A DNA stretch of 64,000 bases, taken from assembly GCA_013365365.1 (NCBI GenBank), contig JABVXU010000009.1, positions 310,001 through 374,000 on the forward strand, written 5' to 3'. Shown here piece after piece: positions 26,634-39,705 of the stretch. Source of the stretch: Cruorifilaria tuberocauda (Eukaryota > Nematoda > Chromadorea > Rhabditida > Onchocercidae). The position numbers were made by a program, and so were the translations under genes. The notes beneath the pieces were generated by a model. That model did not search any database. It was not told the origin of the DNA and was given only the letters and a program-made list of their open reading frames with translations. The stretch's first letter is position 1. Each line of letters starts with the position of its first letter.

Positions 26634-29140
26634 GAGAGAGAAAAACAAAGACAAAGAATAAGAGAAGGAAAAATTTTTAAGCATAATCCTAAAATACTGC
26701 GCACCTTTAGACCTTCATCATTTATATAGATGTCCGTCTTCATCTCCAAATTACGTAGCCTCCATTCATCAATACTATGTGGTACTCTATCTATTTCTAC
26801 AACACCAACTGCTTGATCTTGTTTTTTTAGTTTTAGCAGATCGATGAATTTCGATAATACATTTTTACTTGAAGATGGATGTGTCCAGATAACTAACGTA
26901 TACTTTTCATCAGTCCTAGAAATATACTATTTAAAACTTGAATTTCTTATAAACTTGATATCAAAACAATGTCAATTCAAACTGACAACTGCAAAACAAG
27001 TTTAGGAGTGTACCGATACTAATTATTTGATTGGAAAGAACAGAACACAAATTTTTTCATAGTTTACCGCTCCTTTTTTCTCTTAAAATCTTAAACTTTT
27101 ATAGAAGCTAATAATTGATTTTATAAAATTAAATTCTTTTTAAGCATTGAAATGGGCTGATCAATAAGAAATGAAAGTCTAACAAGTTATGTGGTAGTAC
27201 AGTACAGTATATTCGAGAGAATCACGGTATTATTTGAAGCTATTTTCAACAAAAATGGATAAATGCAATTGAGGAAAATACGGTAAAAAACTTACCTGTG
27301 CTTACTCCATAAGAATCTAACAGGTGCAATGAAACCACGCGGATACTTGCCTGGTTCATATAACATAACTGGCATCTCAAAACGACCATCCAATGCTGTT
27401 TTGTATGCAAATGTTGGACCAACTTCGGGTGCACAAATGTTACGCAACAGTTCAATTATTGTTGTTTGACTAGTTCCAACTATCTGAAAACCGGGGACAA
27501 TCATGAAATAACTGCAGTTTCATGCGAAATGGAACAAGAATAAATTTATTGCTTGTGAATTTATTCATATTTATTATACTCTGGTTCGTTCACAATTTCA
27601 AATTCATTATTCTAACTATTGACTATTGAAAATATTTTAAATGATTTAATTATCATATATATGATTTAATTTAATCTGTTTAAAACTTCACTGCAACACC
27701 ACATTCTGCATAAATATCCCTTATATCTAAATATTGGTTAGATAAAAATAAAATCACTGATTACCTTATAAATAAATGGAAAAATGATATTATTTAGATA
27801 TCATTGTCAATTAACCTAGAGAGTTAGTCTAAAATAACCATCAAAAGATGTGTGGCATTCAATTTTGATTTACTTGGTTTTCGTATTTATATCAACTGTA
27901 AGACAATCAACTAGCGTTCGTTGATTTTAAGAAAAATAATACGAAAGTTTGAATTTACCTGAAAACAACGCAAGAAGCTAACGTCTCGGACAACACAGTG
28001 CGTCATTGCATCACGATGCGATGATCGAAAAGCTCGTAGATAACTGCAGTACGGTAGATTATAGCCCCATTTTCGGATCATTCGAAAACGTTTTGCATGC
28101 CATATATGTGTTTCAAGCCATACATGTTTTCGTTGGCGTCTGATATAATTCTAGAATTCATAATTGTAATGAAAATTGAAAGAAATACAAGTAAAATGAA
28201 GAGATTCATTTGCTTCATTTTAAATAAATCAAGTTGACGATAGACGAGTGGAAGAAATGTATATGTAGGACACTACATATATAAATATGTTAATTCATAT
28301 ACATATATATATATACAGATCTGCAAGCTATATGGCTGATACAATGGGAAACACCTCTTGTTTCATCATCGTTATAATGAAACAAATATATGGAACAAAA
28401 ATTATTAGGCGAATTTCACAAATAAAGAAGACTCAGATTTGAAGGTGATCAAAACATGTACACATTAAAAGACAGTATCATACTAAAAATCTCAAGCCAT
28501 CTTTTATTTTTTACCCTTTCAATGATTTCCGATTTTACATAATTTATATTCATGAACGTATGGACGCAAGCAAAAATCAAGATTATATTGAAACTGCCAA
28601 AAAAATAGCAAATAGGTCATCCAATGCTTACATTCAATATAAATTCATCCGACAATTTATATTTCCTGACTCAAGTATGCAAGAAAAATTACCAAAAGCA
28701 GGTTTCTTGGTCGTCTTCTCCAAAAACGACTAGGTGGTTTTTGACGATGTTTCGAAACTGAAACTGCTGAAATCGCAAAACGACGCTGCATACGTGGGAA
28801 GCGCTTGATACTATAAGACATTGCACGACGACGCATATGACGTGGCAGACGCTGTACTGCTGTACGTGGTCCTTTGGTCACTTCTCCAGATATCAATATG
28901 CGATTATCAACGGCCTAAAAAAAGGACAATATTGATTACGTATTGTCAAACATGTAGAAATAAAATCAACCTGTCAAATAATTCAAAGTACTAGTTCATA
29001 TTCTGTTCAACTTTTTCCAGAGACAAATTTCAAAAACCAACCTGAATTAACTCTGAAATTTGTCTCACCCGTTCCTTAACGAAGTCTATGACGTTAACAC
29101 CATGTGGTCGCGAGCAGCAATCATCTTCACTTTCTTCCAT
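22726..29140 (-). CDS. popl-1: POP1, protein subunit of RNase P / RNase MRP
   Basis: POP1 is the large protein subunit shared by RNase P (tRNA 5' processing) and RNase MRP (rRNA processing), nuclear. The first exon, from ATG 29140, encodes EESEDDCCSRPHGVNVIDF. The N-terminal POP1 domain follows: RLPRHMRRRAMSY at 28.8 kb and LETHIWHAKRFRM..KWGYNLP at 28.1 kb, then an exon at 27.3-27.5 kb with ALDGRFEMPVMLYEP. Middle exons lie at about 26.7-26.9, 26.1-26.3 and 25.7-25.9 kb. The POPLD region runs through 25.05 kb (GLDFIIPSGFG), 24.9 kb (FWLALQYGTAKSVGL) and 24.2-24.44 kb (KYIRRPHNRRIKYW to GRGPMPEG). Later exons are about 23864-24110, 23646-23737 (EDFISLDVTAREKHISLNS) and 23198-23377 (a Lys/Arg-rich segment). 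The last, 22726-22912, has PIIGRIVRGDYSFLHGRG and ends near FRNVTSRYYHPARITLL, as in human POP1. The last three joins are phase-exact. Confidence 0.94.
26601..26628. repeat. (AT)14 microsatellite in a popl-1 intron
   Basis: Fourteen AT units, followed by a short AG-rich run (26632-26640 onward). A likely length-polymorphic site. Confidence 0.95.
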
Positions 29141-29152
29141 TACTGAAGTAAT
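29141..29152 (-). promoter_or_regulatory. Candidate spliced-leader acceptor of popl-1
   Basis: ATTACTTCAG ends two bases before the ATG at 29140. This position and the head-to-tail neighbour upstream fit trans-splicing of a downstream cistron. Confidence 0.55.
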
Positions 29153-29775
29153 ATTCAATTATTTATCTATTTATAATCAGTTGGTCACCATTGAATGCTC
29201 ATGCGATATACTAGCAAAGTAGCAGCGTTTCTTTTACTCGAAATTATCTTCTCAATACCTTGAAAATTCTTCAGTCGTAACAAGTTTCAGTAGCAGCTTA
29301 ATTCGCTGAAATAAGTACTGATAACAGCTTTATACTGAAGTGAAGCACACATATAATTATCATAAAAATTTATTTTTCGTAAAATTTGCAAGAAATTTAT
29401 ACTCTTGATGGGTATGTAGAGCGCAAAATATAAACATGTTACATAAAAAAATAGAACAGAACAAAAACAGTGAAAAAATCAAACATAAATACACAAATAA
29501 CCATTTATAGAACTGTAACAAATTACGATAGATTTTCTCCCAAATCAATGAAAAATATGGTATTACTCAAGCGGTTGTATCTCATGGGTCATATGGAAAA
29601 TGATATGTAGATATTGTCGTATAGGCCTGTGAATATGAAAAGATGACTACTAAGAAATGTGAAAAAACATACAAATTTCATAAAATTAAGGGATATTAAT
29701 TTGAAATGTAAATAAATTCATCAGAAATCACACCTAATTTTTTAAAAAGATCTAATTTTTTAATACTTTATCGCA
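29153..29775. other. mrps-17 / popl-1 intercistronic gap
   Basis: About 620 bp of AT-rich sequence between the mrps-17 stop and the popl-1 acceptor. One short Phe/Leu-rich open frame on the minus strand (29360-29548) has no family likeness. Confidence 0.5.
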
Positions 29776-31547
29776 CTATCCATCACCCTGCTCTTTAACT
29801 ATATCTGGAGTTTCTTTCTTCTTGTTGATATTTTTGAACGTTTGTCTCGTCAGTAAACGTTCCTGCTTCGATAATTCACGTCGACCTATCGCTATTTTGT
29901 GGGTATTCAGTCGTCGCCACTGCATGTTCCGTTTTTCTTCAAATAATAACACATCCTAAAGCAAAAAAAAAATCGCAGTTACCTTATTCAGGATTCTGGA
30001 TAGATTCAATAACTTGATTTTAAACTCGACCACATCAAACACGAAAATGGACGGAGAAATTTAAATCTTGCAATAGTACTGTAAAGGTTTAACAAACATT
30101 TCCGGTCTATGGTTACTGAAAATATTCAATCGAAATTAATTATTGAAATTAAATATTCATTCAACTGAAAGACAAATGTACAAGCCGGCAATCCACTAAC
30201 TGCAGTGCATATCCTCAGAATTCATTTAGCTAAACTGATTAAGTCAACGAAATGATGCTAACTACCAAAAAACTATCCTGCGCATCAGCTAATTTGGTTA
30301 TTGATCTCATTAGCTTCCTGGAGCTTCAGAAAATTTGGTTCATCGCTGTCCTTTGACAGTTTGTTAAAATACTGCTCCTTATACATAACAAAGATTTCAT
30401 TATATCGAACCGTTTGGCACCAAATGTTGCGCAAAAACCAACAAATATTCTACTTTAAACACATAATTCAAATTCAGAAGTTGTATAATTCAGGAAGGAG
30501 TCCATACATATGATGATGGCTCTTCGATAATTTCCTTCACTAGTTTTGTCTGTAAGTTAATGTCGTCCTCATATTTCTCCTTAATTACTCTTTTCTTGGT
30601 GACCGGATCGATAATATTACCATACTTAAATATCACCCGATCAACAACATGTGTCACTAATTTCGCCGGTCGCTTTTCTACATCACATTTCGTGATCAAA
30701 ATAGTATCGCCCAGTCCTGAAAATATTTTGTCAGTTATTCCCCTGCTCCATCTTTATTGCAAGAATAAATTTAAATTTCTAGCGAAAAGTTCGATTTTGT
30801 TTGGTTGAAAACAAATCACCCGTTGCATTTTTTGGATCCAATGCCCATAGATCAATTGGTCGCGAGAAATATTTTTTAATATATTCGTCAAAATCGTTCA
30901 ATCGACATCGAACCTATGAGTGACAAACATTTACATTAATTTTAATAAGAGATACATTAACTAATAATAGATACTTCAATTCCTGGTGAATGAGAACCAA
31001 AATAATTTTCAGTATTAATTTCAAATTCACTTTACCTGGACACATGGGATTTTATCATTCCCAATATATGTATGTTTTAATACCTTTCCCAACAACATGT
31101 CTAGTGTGTTTTTAGATAATTCGGTTTTGTGCTGAAAATAGACTTTGCAAAAATAGAATCACAGTGCGTGATTAAGGAGAACATAATCTTTTGCTTTTCA
31201 TTAATTTAAAATTGCAAGACTGAAATTTCAAAATTCCAGCCTGAAAGATCAGACGCACGCCTTATCAAAGTAACAAAAAAACATTATGAAAAATTATAAT
31301 AACAATGTCTAGGATCTTGAAAAATGATCGATTTTAAACCAAAAGAAACCTAGAATTTCTCTTTCAAACCAATTCATCCTCCAGCTTCTATATTTCTAAT
31401 ATATTCAAGGAATTTGGAGGTTTCGTTGATATGTAATGAAAACTACAACAGGTTTGATCCATGAAATTGCACATTTTCAGTTAAACTTACTCGCGTCACT
31501 GCACAAAGCGCAGGATCTATCTTCAGTAATCGCGGTACAAAATTCAT
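29776..31547 (-). CDS. mrps-17: Mitochondrial small-subunit ribosomal protein uS17m (MRPS17), with an apparent frame break
   Basis: Component of the mitochondrial 28S subunit; S17-family OB-fold rRNA-binding protein. Exons: 31491-31547 (MNFVPRLLKIDPALCAVTR), 31036-31131 (LLGKVLKHTYIGNDKIPCVQ), about 30822-30914, and about 30512-30719, which carries the family core GLGDTILIT and THVVDRVIFKYGNIIDPVT. An exon near 30275-30390 and a final exon 29776-29958 (FEEKRNMQWRRLNTHKIAIG, basic) follow. In the fifth exon the first frame reads KLQEANEINNQ and then hits a stop after two residues, while the frame that reaches the last exon in phase reads LADAQDSFL. The two meet at 30291-30297, where one extra base in a T-run separates them. 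Start at 31547 gives 19 codons before an exact GTAAGT donor. The basic C-terminal extension is long compared with human MRPS17. Confidence 0.88.
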
Positions 31548-33188
31548 AACTCATTACATTTATTTCTCACTTTCATTAAATCTGAAACATGTTGACTTCA
31601 AAAAATTTCAATATCGTACGCAAGCTAACTAAATCTATCACCAAATCGCAATATTAAACTCCCATTATTGAATAGTAAATAACCTAACTCAATATATAGG
31701 ACAAAATTCATAGTAATTCATTTCGAAAAAGTCTTAAATACCAAATCACAAAATAATGCCAATCGGAACCGTTTCAGCAATAAAATCTACGGAAACTATG
31801 GTGTAAACTGAAACAGAAGCAAAACTAGCACTAATATGTTGGAAATAAAGAGTTATGAAATTCAAAAATGTTACCTTTTAAACCTTGATTGGCAATATTC
31901 CAAGTTTTTACACAATCCGTCTAAAGAAAAAATCCGACCAACAGAACATTAATAGCAGAATTGACTGTGACATGCAACTGCTTTATTTCTCGTCGTGAAA
32001 ATTTTGTTTACGTTTTGAATCCAAAAGCAGTATTGCTATATAAATTAATGAGTCTTTGACAGAACCCTACATCAGCACGAAGTTCTGATCCGATAGATTA
32101 TGTAAATAATATTCCCCTCACTTTTTAAATACATAGAAAGCAAACGCGAGCAAATTAATACCAATACCAGTCATTCAAGCGTTGACACAAATATGTATCT
32201 AATGTTAATTGTATTTTTCTTTTTTCCATGAATTGCTCTTTTTGCATGTTTCAAAATCCCATAAAAATAAACCTTAAATTTATATTTACACTTTTACTGT
32301 CTTTTATCCATTTAATTACTCTTTACCAGCAATAACTAACGAAATTCTGGACGATATCAAGTTTCCTTAAATATATGTATATACCCGAATTACGCTTAAA
32401 CCACTATAGATTAATGAAAATTAAAGATTATATCCAAACTCTATGATGTTGATAGTATTATCTGATGAACAAATGTACAGAAATCAAATCTGAAAACATT
32501 AAAATGGTTTTCGATTACACAAAAACGTACAGGCAAATAAAAAATACAAAAAAAGCACACCATTGATAATGAGATTCTTGAAGAAGCCAACAGAAAAGGA
32601 AGAAAATAGTGAATTAAAAAAAAGACACATAAAGGAGAATCACGTAACAAAAGAAGTAATATTCATACACAGAAGGGAAAATTGGCAAAATATATAGAGC
32701 AGGATAAAAAGTTTTCCGGCTAATTATCAAACTAGAATGTAAAAGAATATCCGAAAAGTCTCATCAACTCCTCATTTTCTATCCTCATCACTTCTTGCTT
32801 TCTAATTTCCTCTCTAATAAGGACTGAAATGTTTTTCAGAGAACGTTATTTACAAATTTCTGCCAATGAAGGGGAACAGCAATATGAAACTGGAAAATGG
32901 GAAATATTTCGCTGCAGAATTGCAACATAAATAAAAGCATATTTCCCATTAAAATTGAAACAGATTACTTGATTATTTTTCGCATATCCCTGAAATCTAT
33001 ACAATAATTTACTTGAATGTTATAAAAAAATTAAAGTAGCGTAAATCATTTAATAAATTATAGCTTGAATAGATCAATCAATTATAAAAGGAAATGGATT
33101 AGAAAGCGAAGCGCTGCACATGATGTTACAAGGAATGAAAAAGTAGGTCAAATGATTATTCTTTCAGACTATCCGTGAATCCTTCAGT
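31548..33188. other. Intergenic region, no gene seen
   Basis: 1.6 kb between the lis-1 stop and the mrps-17 start. A TTTCAG acceptor-like site occurs about 35 bases before the mrps-17 ATG, with one out-of-frame ATG between them. Remaining open frames are short and hydrophobic by chance composition. Confidence 0.5.
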
Positions 33189-36100
33189 TCAACGACACTC
33201 CCATACTTTAATCGTCATATCCACACTAGATGTTACAACGTAAGGTAGAGATGAATGAAAATCTGAAAAAATAATCTTTACGAGTGATTCTGGATAGCCG
33301 CATATATTCTCGTATTACACAATCACCGTTAAATTTGATACCTAACAGAACAGGATAACATGAAATTAAACATGCATATAGAGAAAAACAGAGCTTCCAT
33401 GGGTAAATCAAAAGAACAACCTATCCAGTTGATAGATCACCCATTTTTTGAATTCGTAAAAAAAATTCTCATAATTTCAAAAAAGTTTTCACAAAATCAA
33501 ATGTAAGTGATACAAACCAAGTGAACTGACGAAGTGTTTGTGAGCATCTAGTGTTTTGGCACAACGCTTCTGAGCAATTGCCCATACGCGTAGTGTTTTA
33601 TCATCAGCAACTGAGAGTAAATATTTACCAGCAGGGTGAAACCGTAATCCGCGAACCCAATTATCATGACCAATCTAAAATCATGACCAATCTTACTCAA
33701 GAGTATTCTAAGGAAAAGTCAAGTTATTTGCTATTTTTAAAATGAGTAGGGAAAATCTCTCTCAAATGAATTGTTGATTAGAAATAAAAATCACTACAGA
33801 AAAACCGACTTAGCTTATTTAGCTTTTTAATTATTTTAAATTACTGCTAAAATTCAGTTAATATATAGGTAGAACAAAGATCCGATAGTTCATGGTCCTC
33901 CTTGACATAGTGAGATTAGTAAGTGAGCTTAGCTAATAGTGAGACTACTATATAAATTGTGCTTCAGATAAAGAATAAAGACTTATTTGGAACACAATTT
34001 ATATAGTAATCTCGCTATTATAATTTAAAGAAAATCATGAAAGATGTTGAAGATTATTTACTCAATAATTACGTCAGTATTCTTATATCTCACCAATAAG
34101 TTTACCAATTAACCAAAGATTGAAGCTTAAACTTCTAGAAGTATGCTTTGTTACGGGAGGAAGCAAGCAACTATGGGCTTACCAGAGTAAACAAACAACA
34201 TCCTGCATTAATATCAAAAAACTTGATCGTTTTGTCACGAGAACCAGAAACAAGAATCGGTCCCAATTTCGGTACGATCATACTGTCACTTTTTTTTGTA
34301 TCGCCGTTCATTTGCGCTAAAAAATAATTTCTTTTCCAAAAAACGAGAATTTTGATTCCTGATTTACTCATTGGTCCTATATATTGATTATCGAATAGAT
34401 TAAGAGACCAATGATGTAAATCATCAATATATATTCATTCATCGACTTGAGCAATAATGAAAACAAAAGCAGCAAAAGAAAAACGATTGGATAGGTGCAT
34501 TATGAAGAAGTTAAATTGATTAAAAAAGACTGCAAAATTCCAGCGCTGGAAAGATTAGCAGTCAGTTAAAATTAAGAAATTTAAAGTTAACGAAAACATG
34601 CACTACCGTGAAAAAGACAGAAAATAGCATTAACTTACAAAAACGATCTTTTTCGGCTTCAGCAATATAATGAAGAGCTTTATCAGGTGCCCACTGAATA
34701 CACTCAACAACGTGTTCGTGATCGTAGAATTGCATCTTACATTCTTTTGATAATGTATTCCATATGCAAATTGTCTGCAACAAAAACTTATTTAACCATT
34801 AATTTATCCAACTATGAGTTTTTACACAGAACGTTCAAATATGACTTTACCAAACTAATTACCTGATCATTACTACAGGATGCAAATATATTCCCGTCAT
34901 GATGCACACGTACCATTCGTACCCATTCATTATGACCAGCAAATGTTCGGACGCAGTAACCCGTTGATACCTCCCACATTTTCACTAAATGATCTCGTGA
35001 AGCAGATAGTAAATAATCACCTGAAAAAAGTAATTAAATCAACTTCCAAACTTTTTATCTAATCCATATCCTTCTAAATTTAGTTTTACCACAGATAAGA
35101 TGTAGATAACTGCGCAAAATACTTTCAATTGAATGACTGCTGACCGTGGCATTTCTTCGACTTATTCATATTATCAAAAAAAGATGAGAGGGACATTCCC
35201 ATAAGATGAAAATGTCAAATATATCGGATAAAATTTTCAAGTAGAGAAGAATGAAATCCCGAGAATAATTACAAGAGCGGAAAGTAATGATACACCTCTG
35301 TTCTAATCTTTCGGATAAACAAGTCGATGAGCTCTAAAAACTTCGACTTATTTATATCTAGAAGTTTAATTCAGCAGAATTAAAAGCAGATACCAGAAGG
35401 CAGGAATGCAATTGATGAAATATTATGGTCGTGTCCCTTAAGTGTTTTCATACAATCAAATGTTTGCACAAATTCCCATATTTTGATTGTCATGTCAGCA
35501 GAACACGACGCTAAAACAAGAATTTGATCGTTTCCTGATAATCACAGTACAAGCAACAATTTTAAAAAAACCCGCGATGTATTCTTATATTAACATGGTA
35601 GAAGTACAAACATAATTTTTGGACCGGCAGCAAGCATTAATTTTTATTTAATATTTCCGCGAACTATTAAATTTTGAATCATATAATATCAATATTGCAT
35701 AATGCCATCATCTTAGGAAAAGAAAATATAAGTTTTACCACTTCCTATCATCTATGATGAGATAGGAATGGGCATTATCGAAAAATATAATTCCAGATAA
35801 ATAACCCGGAAAAATAAACTTCAAAAGTCAATCATTGTAGTGTATTTTATTTAAATTTAAGCAAATAACTGCAGATCACCTATTAATTTCCCGCTATTAT
35901 CAAATGCAAGATCCTGTACGGCATCAGTATGACCTTTTAATGAGCGCTCGAAATCACCCGTTTCAAAATCCCAAACCTGCAAAACATTGGTTTCAGTCAC
36001 TCTAAGAGAGCCCTACATCAAAAATTACTGCATTACCAGTAAAATAAATTAGCACAAGTTGCATAAATCTAGAAAGTAAATTTAATTAATTTAAAAAGTG

Positions 36101-37136
36101 GCAAACACAAATAAATCTGATTAGTTGTGTTAAATGAAGGATATAGTCAAAAGGTTACCTTAATTGTTGAATCTTCGCTTGAGGATGCAATTATGCTATA
36201 GACAGGATGAAATATAACTCGGGTGATCGGCGAACGATGACCACTTAAGCAAAATTTTTCAGGTGGTCGCGGAATCCATTCACCTGGCTGTCGTTTTTCC
36301 CTGTAGGTGATAAATTTTCTTTCAAACTAAAAGATAGACAGCAAAGTCCTGAAGAAGCAGACAGTGGTAAACATGAGTAATTTTTCCGAGTAGAACTTCT
36401 AGATAACTATAGCTGTATGAATCATATTAGAATTAATTTGAAAAACCAAACAGGTATTCATTTCCTCTCAAAATTCTTCAATATCAAAACATATAGCATA
36501 CAACCTCGTTGGTGCTCCATGCACGTATTCTCGTTCAGCTTCTTGTAGCTTTGCTTCCAAATCCATAACTTTTTTCTGCAAACGAACTACCGATGTCCAT
36601 TTCTTTTCCAATAGACCCATTATTTTTTTGTCATCGTTCTCCATCTGAAAACCTTTCAAGACTTGAAATATGTTAAACAATAATTTCTAAGCGAATGCAC
36701 CACTAAATAAAGAGTGAGAGAAGACTCGGTTATCAACCGAATCTTTTTCACATTTTAGCTAGTTGAAAAATAAAATTAACCAAGCCTGTTTCCCGTTTGA
36801 AAGCATCGAATGATTCAGTATAACCATACGATTGAAGATAATCAGCAATTGCACGATTTCTGGAAAGCATAAGCCTCGTGAAAAACTTCTTTCTAAATCT
36901 CCGAAAAGAGCATGGTGCCACAAATTATTAGTTTTTACGTTAGGCTAATCATATTAGGTACAAAGAAGAAAAAAAACTGAATTTATTTTTTTATGCGCAA
37001 ACCAGCAATAGCGATGCTTAAACAAAACTATAATATACAAAACAATGTATAAAAGATTTTTGAAATTATCTAAGAAAGAGGAAATTATTTTTACACACAA
37101 TTCATCGCGCTGTTTTTCCGACAAATTCATTTTCAT
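33189..37136 (-). CDS. lis-1: LIS1 / PAFAH1B1 WD40 dynein regulator
   Basis: LIS1 binds the dynein motor with NudE proteins and controls nuclear migration, spindle positioning and transport. Exon 1 (37099-37136) encodes [12 protein letters not shown]. The LisH segment continues in 36781-36859 ([17 protein letters not shown]). Exon 3 (36505-36644) carries the coiled-coil link [22 protein letters not shown]40 repeats follow: [18 protein letters not shown] (about 36.2 kb), [14 protein letters not shown] (35.9 kb), [21 protein letters not shown] (35.4-35.5 kb), [23 protein letters not shown] (34.9-35.0 kb), CSNDQTICIWN..EHEHVVEC-like (34.64-34.77 kb), [12 protein letters not shown] (34.2-34.3 kb), [22 protein letters not shown] (33.53-33.67 kb) and [13 protein letters not shown] with the stop at 33189-33191. 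The WECR ending and seven blades match the family full length. Early joins are phase-exact. No truncation seen. Confidence 0.97.
33934..34020. repeat. 28-bp inverted repeat in a lis-1 intron
   Basis: 33934-33961 and 33993-34020 are reverse complements with two mismatches and a 31-base spacer. The outer ends read TAATAGYGAG. It lies in the intron between the last two full WD40 exons. It resembles the terminal inverted repeats of a very small foldback element, but no target-site duplication is clear. Confidence 0.85.
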
Positions 37137-39649
37137 TGTTGTAGATCGATCTATTCCTTGAATAAAACCAGTTATTGTAGCTTAATGAGAATATAAATCG
37201 ATGAAAACTCAATAAATTTTAGCAACACGTTAGAATGGCAATTAGAAAGCGTGCACAACGCAGCAGCTATTATTGATGTTACCAGAAAAACAGAATCAAT
37301 ATTCGTTCGCTAGCCCCGAAAAAAAGAAAACTTTACAAAATTTGTTTAAATTTCAGAAAAAGACGCTTCTCAAAATAATGAACAATTCCTAGAATTATGA
37401 AAAATGAATTATCATAAAACCTTAAACAAAATAAAGCTTAATAAGGAAGAGAAGTGACTCAAAATCCGTCAATACTTTTGATAAATCGATTAGTAATAAG
37501 CTATTAAACGTAAACGACCTCCATGCTGACCTCAACAATGCCAACGAGCGGAGGTAACAGAAGCATGCCATTTCATCGCAATTTTTTATCATCAATCTCG
37601 ATATGTATAAACATAAACGCACACAAACACAGACACACCGTACACAACCACTCCCCTTATTTATAATCCTATCGCTATGTATCAGTCAGATTCTTTGTAT
37701 CCAGTCCTAAGAAAGAACAAATAAAATCCAGATTAGTCTTGTTCATAATCAACCTTGTACAATGCATGCTTAGATAATATTTCAGGTTTAGTTCCCAGAA
37801 ACTCAGATTTTGCGATTTAAGATTTTAACTTTCAAAGAGTAGAAAAAATTTTTTTTTCACTAAATCTGAGTGACATGTTAAAGTAGAGATTTAATCGAAA
37901 AGCATTTGTTTGACATCTTATTTGTTTGACTTAAATATGTGTTTCAGTAAAAGCAATGCAATGATTTTCATCTAATTTCATGCACAAAAGCAGTCTATTT
38001 AACTTTTTGAAAGGCGGCGAAGCCTTCACTATATTTTTAAAGTTTGGTTTAATCGGCAAATCAATGAAAATAAAAAGATTGAAAATTGTTTAACAATGAA
38101 ATATTTAAGGACAATTCGAAAAGGATATACTGAACTTGAATCAGAAAAATGTAGGTTGCAGAAAACGAAAAATAAGACGACCATCTGACTCAATACTTTA
38201 CACCTATCCATTAATGGATTTATACTGAAAATTTTTATTTGTACCGCTGTACTTTATTTTTTCTAAAAATTTAATCTAATTTCCATCGAAACGGAAAACT
38301 GTAACGGCATTAAGAACTACTCTTCTGGTTAGAAGGGTCTCATAAGAATTGGAAAACTTTGAAGTTAAAATCTTAAATTGTAAAATCTGGCGTTTTTGAG
38401 ATGAAATCTTCTCAATAAGATGCTTACATTTTGGTATTCGAAAATATGGACGAAAAAAGTATTCTTTTTGCCTTTTAATATTATAAAAAAAATATGGAAT
38501 AAATGATAATCGTTACCAATAAAAAGAAGTGGATACAGGAAGGAATAAACGAAATAAGATTTGTGTTGGTTTCTAGTTCCATAGCTAAACATAATGATGC
38601 CTTGCTTGCAAACAACATTAAGTCTCTAAAAGTGACTATATAGTAGTCTACAACAAATTCTTTAAAAAAAAAAAGCATATTTAAATTTTGCAATTATCAT
38701 ATTATCAGTATATGATACTTCAGACAATCAATCTCCAGTTCGATTTCATGAATGTAACACATATATACATCCGCCATCTTTTCGAGTGTGTTACTAAATA
38801 GATTTTTTTTTTCCTGCTCATACAATGGTTATCATATGCATTTCACGAAAACATAGACAAAGAAGTAAATAGCTCTAAGTTATGTTTCATTCACTTTTTG
38901 TCATCACCTCTACGTATGACTGATTTCAAGATTTTTTTGTTGGCGAAAAGTTGACACTACGAAATTCCCGAAAAAACCAAAACATAAAGTATTTTAGTGG
39001 TCAATTTCTTTTGAGAAGGAAATGAATTGGCCAAAATTCCGAGCTAAAGCGTACGGTGAACATAACCTCCAAAAATGGATCGAAATATACCAAAAATCGA
39101 TGTGTCTACGAACGTCTTATGCGAATTCATTCTAACTTCTTTCTATTCTGACTATGAAACAGCGTCAGACTAATTAATGTGACCAAATTCAAAAAAAAAA
39201 AAAAAGATTCTAATTTTCGGAACACCAGCTATATCTTCATATGACATTTACCTGGCGCTTCAAACACATTAGGAAGAAACATACTAACCGTAAAAACTGG
39301 AGCAAAGAATTGGAAGTAAATTTTTAAAAAAGGAAAAGAAAAAAGTTTATATATAAACTTCTTCGCGAAAACCTGAGCTATGAACAAGAAGAGATTTGTT
39401 AGAATGAAGTAGAGATGCTTGTAAGCGACTAGTACGTACGTCCAGAAGATTAATATAGTTGAATAAAACTTATCATAATTTCTTTTTAGAAAGATTGCCG
39501 TGAATTTTTGATCGTTATTGCGTCATCGTCTACGAAGTATTGCGTTACATGAATTCACCGTACCGGATTTAACTAATTAATCATATGATGCTTGGTAATA
39601 CGAGAAAATAGATATAATTTGAAAGTAAGGAATGCACGACACAGTGCAT

Positions 39650-39705
39650 CTCCTCATTCCTTTTTGTCATTCTTTCCCAACAGCACATTTTCTCGGAATG
39701 AGGAG
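39650..39705. repeat. 11-bp inverted repeat in a GC-richer block
   Basis: CTCCTCATTCC at 39650-39660 is the reverse complement of GGAATGAGGAG at 39695-39705, with a 34-base loop. It is directly preceded by a second short GCAC/GTGC pair. Confidence 0.6.
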
